NCBI GenBank assembly: GCA_029203145.1
Contig: CP119309.1
Location: 3,063,001 to 3,127,000 of the forward strand
From: Candidatus Brevundimonas phytovorans
GTDB taxonomy: Bacteria; Pseudomonadota; Alphaproteobacteria; Caulobacterales; Caulobacteraceae
Direction of reading: 5' to 3'
DNA: 64,000 nt
The translations under genes and the position numbers were made by a program. The notes below the pieces were generated by a model. The model saw only the letters and a list, made by a program, of their open reading frames with translations. It searched no databases and was not told where the DNA came from. Positions 15,777-24,431 of the stretch are shown here, piece by piece (position 1 is the first letter of the stretch; each line of letters begins with the position of its first letter).

Positions 15777-16937
15777 ATGACCCTTCCCTTCATCGACCTT
15801 CAGGCCCAGCGCCTTCGCCTCGGCGGAAAGATCGAGGCCGCCGTTCAGGAAGCCGTCGTCGGCGGCGCCTGGGTCATGGGCCCGCAGGTGCGCCAGTTCG
15901 AGGCCGATCTGGCCGCCTTTGGTCAGGCCAGGCACGCCCTGGGCTGCGCCAACGGCACCGACGCCCTGGCCCTGCCGCTGATGGCCTGGGGCATTGGACG
16001 CGGCGACGCCGTCTTCGTCCCCAGCTTCACCTTCGCGGCCACCGCCGAGGTCGTGCCGTGGTTCGACGCCGAGCCGGTCTTCATCGACGTGGACGAGGCC
16101 ACCTACAACATGAGCCCGGCTCATCTGGAGGCGGCCATTGAGGCGACGCTGAAGGAGGGCCGTCTGAAACCGCGCGTGGTCATCGCCGTCGACCTGTTCG
16201 GCCAGCCCGCCGACTATCCGGCCATCAGGGCCATCTGCGACAAATATGGCCTGAAGCTGATCTCGGATTCGGCCCAGGGCTTCGGTTGCACGATCAACGG
16301 CGAACATCCGCTGAAGTGGGCCGACATCACCACCACCAGCTTCTTCCCGGCCAAGCCCCTGGGCTGCTACGGCGACGGCGGGGCGGTGCTGACCAATGAC
16401 GACGACCTGGCCCAGCTGATCGATTCCATCCGCGTGCATGGCAAGGCGGTGGCGATCGACCTGAAGGACAAGACCTTCGACCACGACCCCAAATACCTGA
16501 ACATGCGCATCGGCCTGAACAGCCGCCTGGACACCATCCAGGCCGCCGTCCTGATCGAGAAGCTGAAGGTGTTCGGCCAGGAGATCGAGTGGCGCAACGC
16601 CGCCGCCGCCCGCTACAACGAGGGCCTGCGTCCCCACGTCGCCGCCGTGCCGGACGTGCCGGCGGGCAACATCTCGAACTGGGCGCAATACACCATCGAG
16701 CACGAGGACCGCGACGGTCTGGCCGCGCACCTGAAGGCCGAGGGCATTCCCACCGCCGTCTATTATCCGATCCCGCTGCACCTCCAGCCGGCCTACGCCC
16801 ACTATCCGCGCGGCCCGCAGGGTCTGCCGGTGACTGAGCGTCTGATGGAGCGGGTCATCAGCCTGCCGATGCATTCGGACCTGGACGCGGCGACGCAGGA
16901 TCGCATCATCGCCGCCGTCGCCAGCTTCAAGGCCTGA
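15777..16937 (+). CDS. DegT/DnrJ-type sugar aminotransferase, probable GnnB
   Basis: A 386-residue PLP-dependent sugar aminotransferase. Seen are MTLPFIDLQAQ, CANGTDALALPLMAWGIG (phosphate-binding start), FVPSFTFAATAEVVPW, the PLP aspartate in ISDSAQGFG and the Schiff-base lysine K193 in FFPAKPLGCYGDGG. It lies 5 bp upstream of a Gfo/Idh/MocA oxidoreductase. In Acidithiobacillus the pair GnnA/GnnB oxidises and transaminates UDP-GlcNAc at C3 to make UDP-GlcNAc3N for lipid A. Brevundimonas and Caulobacter lipid A are known to contain 2,3-diamino-2,3-dideoxyglucose, so that role is likely. A role in O-antigen amino-sugar synthesis is the alternative. Confidence 0.8.
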   Translation: MTLPFIDLQAQRLRLGGKIEAAVQEAVVGGAWVMGPQVRQFEADLAAFGQARHALGCANGTDALALPLMAWGIGRGDAVFVPSFTFAATAEVVPWFDAEPVFIDVDEATYNMSPAHLEAAIEATLKEGRLKPRVVIAVDLFGQPADYPAIRAICDKYGLKLISDSAQGFGCTINGEHPLKWADITTTSFFPAKPLGCYGDGGAVLTNDDDLAQLIDSIRVHGKAVAIDLKDKTFDHDPKYLNMRIGLNSRLDTIQAAVLIEKLKVFGQEIEWRNAAAARYNEGLRPHVAAVPDVPAGNISNWAQYTIEHEDRDGLAAHLKAEGIPTAVYYPIPLHLQPAYAHYPRGPQGLPVTERLMERVISLPMHSDLDAATQDRIIAAVASFKA

Positions 16938-16942
16938 ACCCT

Positions 16943-17875
16943 ATGACCCAGCACATCCCTCTGAAGGTCGGCGTCGCCGGCGCCGGCGTCATGGGCCGCA
17001 ACCATGCCCGCGTCCTGTCCGAACTGCGCGACGTCGAGCTGACGACCGTGTTTGATCCCGACGCTGTGACGGCCGAGGGCGTGGCCGAGGCTTACGGCGC
17101 GACCGCCGTGACGACGGCCCAGGCCTTTGTCGCCGCCGGTCTCGACGCCGCCGTCATCGCCACGCCGAACCGCTTCCACGCCGAGCTGGGCGTGGCCCTG
17201 CTGAACGCGGGCGTCCATGTCCTGGTCGAAAAGCCGATCGCGGCCACGACCGCCGACGCCCAGGCCATGATCGACGCGGCCAAGGTCAACAACCGCGTGC
17301 TGATGGTCGGCCATGTCGAACGTTTCAACCCGGCGGTCGACACGGTCAAGCGCGCCATCGACGGCGACGAGATCATCTCCATCCAGATCACCCGCGTCGG
17401 CCCCTTCCCGCCGCGCATGGGCGAGGTCGGGGTGGTCATCGACCTGGCGGTGCACGACATCGACATCATCCGCCACCTGACAGGCTCCGAAGTGGTCGAG
17501 GTCCAGTCGCTGCTGGGTCACACCCATGCCTCGCGCGAAGACTCGGCCCTGCTGCAGTTCCGCATGGCCAATGATGTGATCGCCCACATCACCACCAACT
17601 GGGTCACGCCCTACAAGACCCGCACCCTGCAGGTCGCCACCAAGAACCGCTTCATCGTCGCCGACCTGATCACCCGCCAGGTGACCGAGTATTTCGGCCA
17701 GCAGCCGGACGGCTCCTATTCGACGCGGATGCTCAACTCCTGGCCCGCCGAGCCGCTGCGCAAGGAACACGAAGCCTTCGTCCACGCCATCCGCACCGGC
17801 GAGACGGCGGCGGTCTCGGGCGAAGACGGTCTGCGCAATCTGGAAGTCGCCCTGCGCTGCCTGGGCGAGCATTAG
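16943..17875 (+). CDS. Gfo/Idh/MocA-family oxidoreductase, probable UDP-GlcNAc 3-dehydrogenase GnnA
   Basis: A 310-residue NAD(P)-dependent sugar dehydrogenase. The Rossmann motif VGVAGAGVMGRNHARVLSEL opens the protein; VHVLVEKPIAATTADA holds the EKP motif and VVIDLAVHDIDIIRHLTG the catalytic D-x-x-x-H-D-I-D region. The GRNHARVxSEL start resembles proteins annotated as UDP-N-acetylglucosamine 3-dehydrogenase. It follows the aminotransferase after 5 bp, so the two likely act in sequence on the same sugar nucleotide. Confidence 0.8.
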   Translation: MTQHIPLKVGVAGAGVMGRNHARVLSELRDVELTTVFDPDAVTAEGVAEAYGATAVTTAQAFVAAGLDAAVIATPNRFHAELGVALLNAGVHVLVEKPIAATTADAQAMIDAAKVNNRVLMVGHVERFNPAVDTVKRAIDGDEIISIQITRVGPFPPRMGEVGVVIDLAVHDIDIIRHLTGSEVVEVQSLLGHTHASREDSALLQFRMANDVIAHITTNWVTPYKTRTLQVATKNRFIVADLITRQVTEYFGQQPDGSYSTRMLNSWPAEPLRKEHEAFVHAIRTGETAAVSGEDGLRNLEVALRCLGEH

Positions 17876-17877
17876 GC

Positions 17878-19548
17878 CTAGGTCTTTGGCGGCGCGCCGG
17901 GCCTGAATCTCAGGCGGCAATGCAGGCGGCCGTCGGCGTAGTCCATGGTCGCCGCGCCGGCCAGGGTGGTGCGGATGCTGGTCTCGATCAGGCGCGAGCC
18001 GAAGCCTGAGCGCGTCGGCGCGACCACGGTCGGACCGCCGTGCTCGCGCCAGTCCAGGGTGATCAGGCCCTCGTCGTCGGCCTCCGTCCAGTCGACCGTC
18101 ACCCAGCCGCCGGGGCCGTCCGGGCAGCTGAGGGCGCCGTATTTGGCGGCGTTGGTGACCAGTTCGTGCAGGATCAGGCCCATCGACAGGGCCTGCTCGG
18201 CGCCCAGGGTCACGTCCGGCCCGGTCATCCGCAGACGATCCTCGGCATAGGGTCGGAACTCCTGGACCAGAAGGTCGCGCAGCCGCGCCTTTTCCCAGCC
18301 GTTGGCGGTCAGCAGGTTGTGGGTGTCCGACAGGGCGATCAGCCGGGCCTGGAACAGCCGCATGAAATCCTCGACGCTGCTGGAGCGGCGCGCCGTCAGG
18401 GCGGCGATGGACTGGATGGTGGCCAGGGTGTTCTTCACCCTATGGTTCAGCTCATTGATCAGCAGGCGCTGGCGATGCTCGCTGGTGGCCAGGGCGGCGA
18501 AGGCCTGACGCCGGTCGGTGACGTCGGTGATGACCCCGGCCAGCTTGATCGGTCGTCCTGAACGCGAGCGGATCAGTCGTCCGCGCAACTGCAGCCAGCG
18601 GCCGCTGTCCCGCATCTGATACTCGGCGTTGTATTCGCCGCCCCTGAGCGCCCGCGCCAGGGTGGCGGCGCGGCGCGGCAGGTCTTCAGGCTTGAGCTTG
18701 CGCAGGAAGTCGGCCGCGCCGAAGGCCTCGCCGTGGGCCAAGCCCAGGTATTTGCGCGCCCGGCCGGACAGCCAGAGGCTCTGGCCCGGAAGGCTCAGCT
18801 CCCAATAGCCGACCCCGCCCGCGTCAATGATGGCGATCAGCTTGTCGCGCTGGCCGACCATGGAGGCCGCCAGCGCCAGAAACAGGATGACGACGGTCAC
18901 GGCGGCCACGCCCACGGCCAGCATCAGCGGCGGAGCGCCGACCGGATGGATCGGGGCGGGGCTCTGCAACGGGGTCAGGGTCAGGGCCGCCATGGCGAAG
19001 TAGTGCATGCCCACGACCGCCAGCCCCAAGACGACCGCCGCCGCGAGCCGCACCCGCGTCGAACGCGCCCGCTCGGCGGCGACCAGAGCGATGATGGAGG
19101 CCGACAGGGCGACGACCGCGGACAGGGCCACCAGGCTGGGCCGATAGGCGAAGGCGGCCGTGGTCCGCAGCGCCGCCATGCCGACATAGTGCATGGTGCA
19201 GATGCTGGCGCCCATGATGAGGCCGGCCGGCAGAAGACGGCGCAAGCCCTCGCTTTGGGCCGCGATCAGAAAGGCCAGGCTGGACCCGGCGACGGCCAGC
19301 AGGAAGGAGACGAGGGTCAGGGTCAGGTCATACTGGACCGGGCCGCCCGGATCGAAGCCCAGCATGGCGATGAAATGCATCGACCAGACGCCGCCGCCCA
19401 TGGCGGTCGCCGCCGTCGCCAGCCAGGCCAGCCGCGCCGCCCCCTGTCTTCCGCGCACCTGCTGGAACAGGTCCAGGGCTGTCCAGGCCGCGAACACGGC
19501 CACCAGGACGGACAGGGCGCCGAAGGGCGAGATGAGGTGTAGATGCAC
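17878..19548 (-). CDS. MHYT-domain sensor histidine kinase (HWE/HisKA_2 type)
   Basis: A 556-residue membrane sensor. The first ~230 residues form about seven helices carrying the three MHYT motifs, MHFIAM, MHYVGM and MHYFAM, proposed to bind copper and sense O2, CO or NO. A PAS domain follows (IIDAGGVGYWELSLPGQSLW... to the PAC end VITDVTDRRQ). The kinase has the phospho-acceptor box LLINELNHRVKNTLATIQ and an ATPase with HELVTNAAKYGALS and GFGSRLIE. The start is GTG, with GGAGG 7 bp before it. No response regulator is adjacent; alphaproteobacterial HWE kinases often feed the general stress response. Confidence 0.92.
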   Translation of the reverse strand: MHLHLISPFGALSVLVAVFAAWTALDLFQQVRGRQGAARLAWLATAATAMGGGVWSMHFIAMLGFDPGGPVQYDLTLTLVSFLLAVAGSSLAFLIAAQSEGLRRLLPAGLIMGASICTMHYVGMAALRTTAAFAYRPSLVALSAVVALSASIIALVAAERARSTRVRLAAAVVLGLAVVGMHYFAMAALTLTPLQSPAPIHPVGAPPLMLAVGVAAVTVVILFLALAASMVGQRDKLIAIIDAGGVGYWELSLPGQSLWLSGRARKYLGLAHGEAFGAADFLRKLKPEDLPRRAATLARALRGGEYNAEYQMRDSGRWLQLRGRLIRSRSGRPIKLAGVITDVTDRRQAFAALATSEHRQRLLINELNHRVKNTLATIQSIAALTARRSSSVEDFMRLFQARLIALSDTHNLLTANGWEKARLRDLLVQEFRPYAEDRLRMTGPDVTLGAEQALSMGLILHELVTNAAKYGALSCPDGPGGWVTVDWTEADDEGLITLDWREHGGPTVVAPTRSGFGSRLIETSIRTTLAGAATMDYADGRLHCRLRFRPGAPPKT

Positions 19549-19636
19549 TTTCCAGCCTCCCTCGATCTGAAACGCGCAGTGATCCGATTTTTACAGGAGC
19601 GCCGTTCGTCGACGCTTGTCCAGCGTCCGGCGATGT

Positions 19637-20101
19637 TCAGGCGGTCGTCATCTGCATCGACAGCCATTCGGCCATCAGGGCGGGCTTGTCGCCGCCTTCG
19701 ATCTCGACGGTGAGGGCGTGCTTCAGCAGCCAGCGGGTCACGCCGTCCTGGACGCCCTTGTTCTCGGCGGACATCAGGATGAACCGGCCGCGCACCCTCG
19801 ATCCTGCGGGCACCGGGGCCAGGAAGCGCAGCTTGTCGAAGCCGTAGTTGACGCCCATGACCACCCCGTCCAGCGGCGCCACCGCTTCCGCCATGGCCGA
19901 GGCCAGGCTGAGGGTCAGAAACCCATGCGCGATGGTCCCGCCGAAGGGGGTCGCCCTGGCCCGCTCGGGATCGACGTGGATGAACTGCTCGTCCTCGGTG
20001 ATCTTCGCAAAGGCGTCGATGCGGGCCTGATCAATGGTGATCCAGCGGCTGAGGCCGACCTCCTGGCCGACCAGGGATTGCAGATCGCTCGGCTTCGTCA
20101 T
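19637..20101 (-). CDS. MaoC-family (R)-specific enoyl-CoA hydratase
   Basis: A 154-residue hot-dog-fold protein. The hydratase signature is present: DEQFIHVDPERARATPFGGTIAHGFLTLSL, with the catalytic Asp and His separated as in R-specific enoyl-CoA hydratases. VNYGFDKLRFLAPVPAGSRVRGRF is the second conserved half. Its likely role is 2-enoyl-CoA hydration in fatty-acid oxidation or hydroxyalkanoate supply. The ATG at 20101 has GGAGGGG 6 bp upstream. It lies downstream of threonine dehydratase on the same strand. Confidence 0.9.
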   Translation of the reverse strand: MTKPSDLQSLVGQEVGLSRWITIDQARIDAFAKITEDEQFIHVDPERARATPFGGTIAHGFLTLSLASAMAEAVAPLDGVVMGVNYGFDKLRFLAPVPAGSRVRGRFILMSAENKGVQDGVTRWLLKHALTVEIEGGDKPALMAEWLSMQMTTA

Positions 20102-20162
20102 CGGGGTCCCCTCCGTTTTCCGCAGCCTTGACTGCGTCGCGGACGGGCGCAAGGGGCGGCAG

Positions 20163-21137
20163 TCAGCCCTTGAACCGCCCCTCGATGATCTCGGCGAACA
20201 GGCCCGGATCGACGTTGCCGCCGGACAGGATGATCCCGGTGGTCAGGCCCTTGCCCGCGACCTTGCCGGACAGCAATGCGGCGAGGGACACGGCGCCGCC
20301 CGGCTCGATGACCAGCTTCAGCCAGCGGAAGGCGAAGCGCATGGCCTCGGCCACCTCGGCGTCGGTAACGGTCGCGGCGCCCGACAGGCGTCGGTTGACG
20401 GGGAAGGTCAGTTCGCCCGGCATGGGCGCCATCAGGGCGTCGCAGATGGACGGGGCGCCTTGCGGATGGGCCGTGCGTTCGCCGGCTTCCAGCGAGCGGC
20501 GGGTGTCGTCGAAGGCTTCGGGCTCGACCACGATGACGCGGGTCTCGGGGCTCTGTTCGGCCATGACCAGGTTGATGCCGGCGATCAGACCGCCGCCCGA
20601 GGCGCCGCACAGCAGCTGGTCCATCGGGATCCCCGCCTGTTCCAGCATCTCCAGGCCCACCGTGCCCTGGCCTTCGATGATGAAGGGATCGTCGAAGGGC
20701 GGGACCAGGACGGCGCCGCGTTCGGCGGCGATCTCGGCGCCGATGGCCTCACGGCTCTCGCTCCAGCGATCGTAGAAGCGCACCTCGCCGCCGAAGGCGC
20801 GCACGCCCTCGACCTTCACCGTGGGACTGTCGGACGGCATGACGATCAGGGCGCGGGTTCCCACGGCCTGCGCGGCGGCGGCCACCCCCTGCGCGTGATT
20901 GCCCGAAGAATAGGCCACGACGCCGCGCGTCTTCTCCGTCTCGGTCAGGCGGCTGATGCGGTTATAGGCCCCGCGAAACTTGAAGGCGCCCGCGACCTGC
21001 AGCGTCTCGGCCTTCATCAGGACGCGACCGCCGACGGTCGCGTTCAGAGCCGGATGCTCGATCAGCGGCGTGCGCACGGCGGCGGGGGCGATCTGGCGGG
21101 CGGCGTCGAGGACGCCGGAGAAGGAGGGCGTGTGCAT
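20163..21137 (-). CDS. PLP-dependent threonine/serine dehydratase
   Basis: A 324-residue fold-type II PLP enzyme. The Schiff-base lysine is K53 in AFKFRGAYN, the substrate loop is SSGNHAQGVA, and the phosphate-binding Gly loop is GASGGGLIAG. It lacks the C-terminal ACT regulatory domain of biosynthetic IlvA, so it resembles catabolic TdcB or serine racemase/hydroxyaspartate lyase enzymes. The reaction is deamination of threonine or serine to a 2-oxo acid. The ATG at 21137 has AGAGGAAA upstream. Divergent from glpK. Confidence 0.9.
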   Translation of the reverse strand: MHTPSFSGVLDAARQIAPAAVRTPLIEHPALNATVGGRVLMKAETLQVAGAFKFRGAYNRISRLTETEKTRGVVAYSSGNHAQGVAAAAQAVGTRALIVMPSDSPTVKVEGVRAFGGEVRFYDRWSESREAIGAEIAAERGAVLVPPFDDPFIIEGQGTVGLEMLEQAGIPMDQLLCGASGGGLIAGINLVMAEQSPETRVIVVEPEAFDDTRRSLEAGERTAHPQGAPSICDALMAPMPGELTFPVNRRLSGAATVTDAEVAEAMRFAFRWLKLVIEPGGAVSLAALLSGKVAGKGLTTGIILSGGNVDPGLFAEIIEGRFKG

Positions 21138-21182
21138 GAGTTTCCTCTTACGTGCAGACGCAGGCTCTGCATAACTCACATC

Positions 21183-22748
21183 ATGCAAGCGAACATGATC
21201 CTCGCCATCGACCAGGGCACCACCTCGACGCGGGCGATTGCGTTCGAGGTCACGCCTCAACCAGGGCGAAGCCCGGTAGGCGACAATCAGCCTCAAGCAG
21301 GGCGAAGCCCGGTAGGCCGCAAAAATGGAGGCGCGTTCAGCGCCGTCGCCGTCAGCCAGATCGAACTGGCCCAGCACTTCCCGCGCTCGGGCTGGGTCGA
21401 ACATGACGCCGCCGAGATCTGGCGCGCGACCTTGCAGACCTGTCGCGAGGTGGTGCGCAAGGCCGGCGGGGTGGATCGTTTCGCCGCCGTGGGCATCACC
21501 AACCAGCGCGAGACGGCGGTCCTGTGGGACGCCGGGACCGGCGAGCCCTTGCATCGGGCCATCGTCTGGCAGGACCGGCGCACGTCGGACGTGACCACGC
21601 GGCTGGCGGCGGAAGGACATGAGGCAGCGGTGCAGGCCGCGACCGGCCTGATCCTCGACCCCTATTTCTCGGCCTCGAAATACGCCTGGCTGCTGGACGA
21701 AGTGCCGGGGGCGCGGGAGCGGGCGGCGAGGGGCGAGGTCCTGCTGGGCACCATCGACGCCTGGCTGATCTGGAAGCTGACGGGCGGACAAAGCCACGTC
21801 ACCGACGCCACCAACGCCAGCCGCACCAGCCTGATGGACTTGCGGACGCTGCAATGGCGCGAGGACCTGTGCGACCTGTTCAAGGTGCCCATGCAGGCCC
21901 TGCCGGAGATCCGGGGATGCGCCGATCATCTGGGCGACTGCGACGCCAGCCTGTTCGGGCGGCCCCTGCCTGTTCATGGGTCGGCGGGGGACCAGCAGGC
22001 GGCCCTGGTCGGCCATGGGGCGCTGGCGGCGGGGGACGCCAAGATCACCTATGGCACCGGAGCCTTTCTGGTGGCCAACGTCGGAGAGGCGCCGGTGGCC
22101 TCGACCTCGCGACTGCTGGGGACCCTGGGCTACGCTGCTGATGGCCAGGTCGCCTATGCGCTGGAAGGGTCGATCTTCTCGGCCGGGTCGGCGATCCAGT
22201 GGCTGCGCGACGGGCTGAAGGTGATCTCGGACTCGCGTCAGTCCGAGGCCGTGGCCCAGACGCTGAAGGACAATGGCGGGGTCTATCTGGTCCCCGGCTT
22301 CACCGGCCTGGGCGCGCCCTGGTGGCAGCCCGAGGCGCGCGGCACGGTCATCGGCCTGACCCGCGACAGCGGCCCGGCCCACTTCGTCCGGGCGGCGCTG
22401 GAGAGCCTGGCCTATCAGACCCGCGACCTGCTGGACGCCCTGAAGACGGATGGCGCGCCGGCCCTGACGCGGCTGAAGGTGGACGGCGGGGTCACGGCCA
22501 ACGCCTTCGCCATGCAGTTCGTCGCCGACATCTGCGAGGTCGAGGTCGAGCGCCCGGCCTTCCAGGAGATGACGGCCATGGGGGCGGCGCGGCTGGCGGC
22601 CTTCGGCGTCGGCCTGACGTCGGAGCTGTGGACCGCCCCGCTCGAGGCCCCCGCCGTCTGGCGCCCGCGGATGGGCGACGAGGAGCGGGCGCGGCTGCTG
22701 AAGGGCTGGCGCGGGGCGGTGAAGGCCGCCATCATCGCCGCCGAATGA
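21183..22748 (+). CDS. glpK: Glycerol kinase with an in-frame repeat insertion
   Basis: A 521-residue FGGY kinase making glycerol-3-phosphate. Seen are MILAIDQGTTSTRAIAF (ATP-binding start), GWVEHDAAEIW, ITNQRETAVLWDAGTGEPLHRAIVWQDRRT, and GTGAFLVANVG and GVTANAFAMQF later. Between RAIAF and the conserved HFPRSGWVEHD there are about 25 more residues than in E. coli GlpK. These hold two 12-residue units, PQPGRSPVG (25-33) and PQAGRSPVG (37-45), encoded by a tandem pair of family A repeats. The rest is intact, so the enzyme is probably active with a surface loop added. Confidence 0.95.
   Translation: MQANMILAIDQGTTSTRAIAFEVTPQPGRSPVGDNQPQAGRSPVGRKNGGAFSAVAVSQIELAQHFPRSGWVEHDAAEIWRATLQTCREVVRKAGGVDRFAAVGITNQRETAVLWDAGTGEPLHRAIVWQDRRTSDVTTRLAAEGHEAAVQAATGLILDPYFSASKYAWLLDEVPGARERAARGEVLLGTIDAWLIWKLTGGQSHVTDATNASRTSLMDLRTLQWREDLCDLFKVPMQALPEIRGCADHLGDCDASLFGRPLPVHGSAGDQQAALVGHGALAAGDAKITYGTGAFLVANVGEAPVASTSRLLGTLGYAADGQVAYALEGSIFSAGSAIQWLRDGLKVISDSRQSEAVAQTLKDNGGVYLVPGFTGLGAPWWQPEARGTVIGLTRDSGPAHFVRAALESLAYQTRDLLDALKTDGAPALTRLKVDGGVTANAFAMQFVADICEVEVERPAFQEMTAMGAARLAAFGVGLTSELWTAPLEAPAVWRPRMGDEERARLLKGWRGAVKAAIIAAE
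21254..21317 (+). repeat. Tandem pair of family A palindromic repeats inside glpK
   Basis: Two 28-bp units, 21254-21281 and 21290-21317, start 36 bp apart and differ at one base (CAACC/CAAGC). Each starts GCCTCAA and ends GGTAGGC, with outer arms GCCT/AGGC and an inner GGGC-GAA-GCCC stem. The 36-bp spacing keeps the glpK frame open. Confidence 0.85.
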
Positions 22749-22788
22749 TCGCACGCACGCCAAAGAGCGGCGGCGGGGGAGACGAGAC

Positions 22789-23862
22789 ATGACCGAAAGT
22801 CTTGATGCTCAGGCGGCCTTTTCCGGCACGCGCGAGGTGGACGAACGCTATCGGCTGGACGAGGCGGCGCTGGATCGGTGGCTGAGCGCGAACGTCGAGG
22901 GCTACGCCGGGCCGCTGACGATCCGCCAGTTCAAGGGCGGTCAGTCCAACCCCACCTATGAGCTGACCACGCCGGGTCGGACCTATGTCCTGCGGCGCAA
23001 GCCGCCGGGCGTCCTGCTGGCCAGCGCCCACGCCGTGGACCGCGAGTTCACCGTCATCTCCGCCCTGCACGCCCAGGGGTTTCCGGTGGCGCGACCCTAT
23101 GCTCTGTGTACGGACGAAGCCGTGATCGGCTCGATCTTCTATGTCATGGACAAGGTTGAGGGCCGGGTCTTCTGGGACCTGAAACTGCCGGGGCTGTCGC
23201 CCGCCGAGCGCCGCGCCGTCTATGAGGCCCAGACGGATACGCTGGCGGCGCTGCATGCTTTCGATCCCGCCGCCATCGGCCTGTCGGACTACGGCAAGCC
23301 GGGCAATTATTTCGCGCGGCAGGTCGGACGCTGGACCAAGCAGTATCGGGCCTCGGAGATCGCGCCGATCCCGGCGATGGACCGGCTGATCGCCTTCCTG
23401 CCCGACAGCCTGCCGCCGGAGGGGCCGACGCGGATCGTCCACGGCGACTTCCGCCTCGACAACATGATCCTCGCGCCCGATGCGGCCAGGGTCAGGGCGG
23501 TGCTGGACTGGGAGCTGTCGACCCTGGGCGACCCCATGGCCGACTTCTCCTATCTGCTGATCGCGTGGGTCATACCGGCGTCTTTGCGCAACGGACTGGC
23601 GGGGGCGGACCTGAAAGAACTGGGCATTCCCTCGGTTGAGGAGACGGTCGCACGCTACGCCGAAAAGACGGGCACGGCGCCGCTACAGAATCTCGACTGG
23701 CTGTTCGCCTACAACCTGTTCCGGCTGGCGGCCATCTGTCAGGGCATAGCCGGGCGGGTGCGCGACGGCACCGCCGCCAGCGCCCACGCCAGGAGCATGG
23801 CGGCTCAGGTCGGGCCCCTGTCGGATGCGGCCTGGAGCTTCGCCCAGCGGGCCGGGGCGTGA
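22789..23862 (+). CDS. Phosphotransferase (APH family), acyl-CoA-dehydrogenase-associated type
   Basis: A 357-residue aminoglycoside-phosphotransferase-fold kinase. Seen are FKGGQSNPTYEL (Gly loop), YVLRRKPPG (ATP lysine), IVHGDFRLDNMI (catalytic Brenner motif near residue 218) and VLDWELSTLGDPMADFSYLL (metal-binding DWE). The RKPPG and PDxADFSYLL-like wording is that of the ACAD10/11-associated subgroup, which phosphorylates 4-hydroxy acyl substrates in fatty-acid breakdown, rather than antibiotic resistance enzymes. It sits downstream of glpK with its own ATG. Confidence 0.85.
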   Translation: MTESLDAQAAFSGTREVDERYRLDEAALDRWLSANVEGYAGPLTIRQFKGGQSNPTYELTTPGRTYVLRRKPPGVLLASAHAVDREFTVISALHAQGFPVARPYALCTDEAVIGSIFYVMDKVEGRVFWDLKLPGLSPAERRAVYEAQTDTLAALHAFDPAAIGLSDYGKPGNYFARQVGRWTKQYRASEIAPIPAMDRLIAFLPDSLPPEGPTRIVHGDFRLDNMILAPDAARVRAVLDWELSTLGDPMADFSYLLIAWVIPASLRNGLAGADLKELGIPSVEETVARYAEKTGTAPLQNLDWLFAYNLFRLAAICQGIAGRVRDGTAASAHARSMAAQVGPLSDAAWSFAQRAGA

Positions 23863-23952
23863 AGCTTGGCGGTAATTAAAACAGTTTTTGTTGCGGTTGG
23901 ATTGTGAAACGGCGCCGGAAGCCCTACCTTCCGGTCTGGAGCATTGATCAAG

Positions 23953-24423
23953 ATGTCTGACAGCCAAAGATTCCCCGTCGCCGCCCACGCCCTGGCCTAT
24001 CTGGCCCACAAGGGCGCCTATTCGGCCGCCGACGCCGCACCCAGCGCCGTTCTGGCCGCCTCGGTGCCGACCAATCCGGTGGTCATCCGCCGGGTCACGG
24101 CCCTGCTGGCCAAGGCCGGGCTGATCGCCACGCGCCCCGGCGCCTCGGGCGGGTCCTGGCTGCTGCGTCAGCCCGAGACCATCTGCCTGGACGAGGTGCT
24201 GAAGGCCGTGAACGGCTGCGCCCATCTGGGCTCCACCCCCGCCGGGGCCAAGGGGTGTCCTGTGGGCGAGCATATCCCGCGCCAGGTGGCCAAGGCCCTG
24301 ACCGCCGCCGATCAGGCTGCGGGGGCGGCCCTGTCCAAGATCACCATCGCCGACCTGCTCGACGCCGACCCCGCGTCGTTGCGCGACTTCGCGCCGCATT
24401 CGTCCTGTCCTGTCGCTGCCTGA
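23953..24423 (+). CDS. Rrf2-family transcriptional regulator
   Basis: A 156-residue protein with an Rrf2 winged helix: FPVAAHALAYLAHKGAY, then PTNPVVIRRVTALLAKAGLIATRPGASGGSWLLRQPETICLDEVLKAVNG. Three cysteines follow the DNA-binding domain: C at NGCAHLG, C at AKGCPVG and C in HSSCPVAA. Two lie near where IscR/NsrR members bind an iron-sulfur cluster, although spacing is not the classic one. The AT-rich stretch before it (TAATTAAAACAGTTTTTG) is the likely promoter. Overlaps or abuts the SDR gene, hinting at a joint regulon. Confidence 0.88.
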   Translation: MSDSQRFPVAAHALAYLAHKGAYSAADAAPSAVLAASVPTNPVVIRRVTALLAKAGLIATRPGASGGSWLLRQPETICLDEVLKAVNGCAHLGSTPAGAKGCPVGEHIPRQVAKALTAADQAAGAALSKITIADLLDADPASLRDFAPHSSCPVAA

Positions 24424-24431
24424 CGCGCCGC

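Noticed and set aside
21254..21317. glpK as a pseudogene disrupted by the repeat pair
   Set aside because: The frame stays open through both units and all kinase motifs on both sides are intact, so insertion without disruption is the better reading.
22789..23862. Aminoglycoside resistance gene
   Set aside because: The APH fold is present, but the subgroup wording (RRKPPG, acyl-CoA-dehydrogenase-associated type) points to acyl metabolism, not drug modification.
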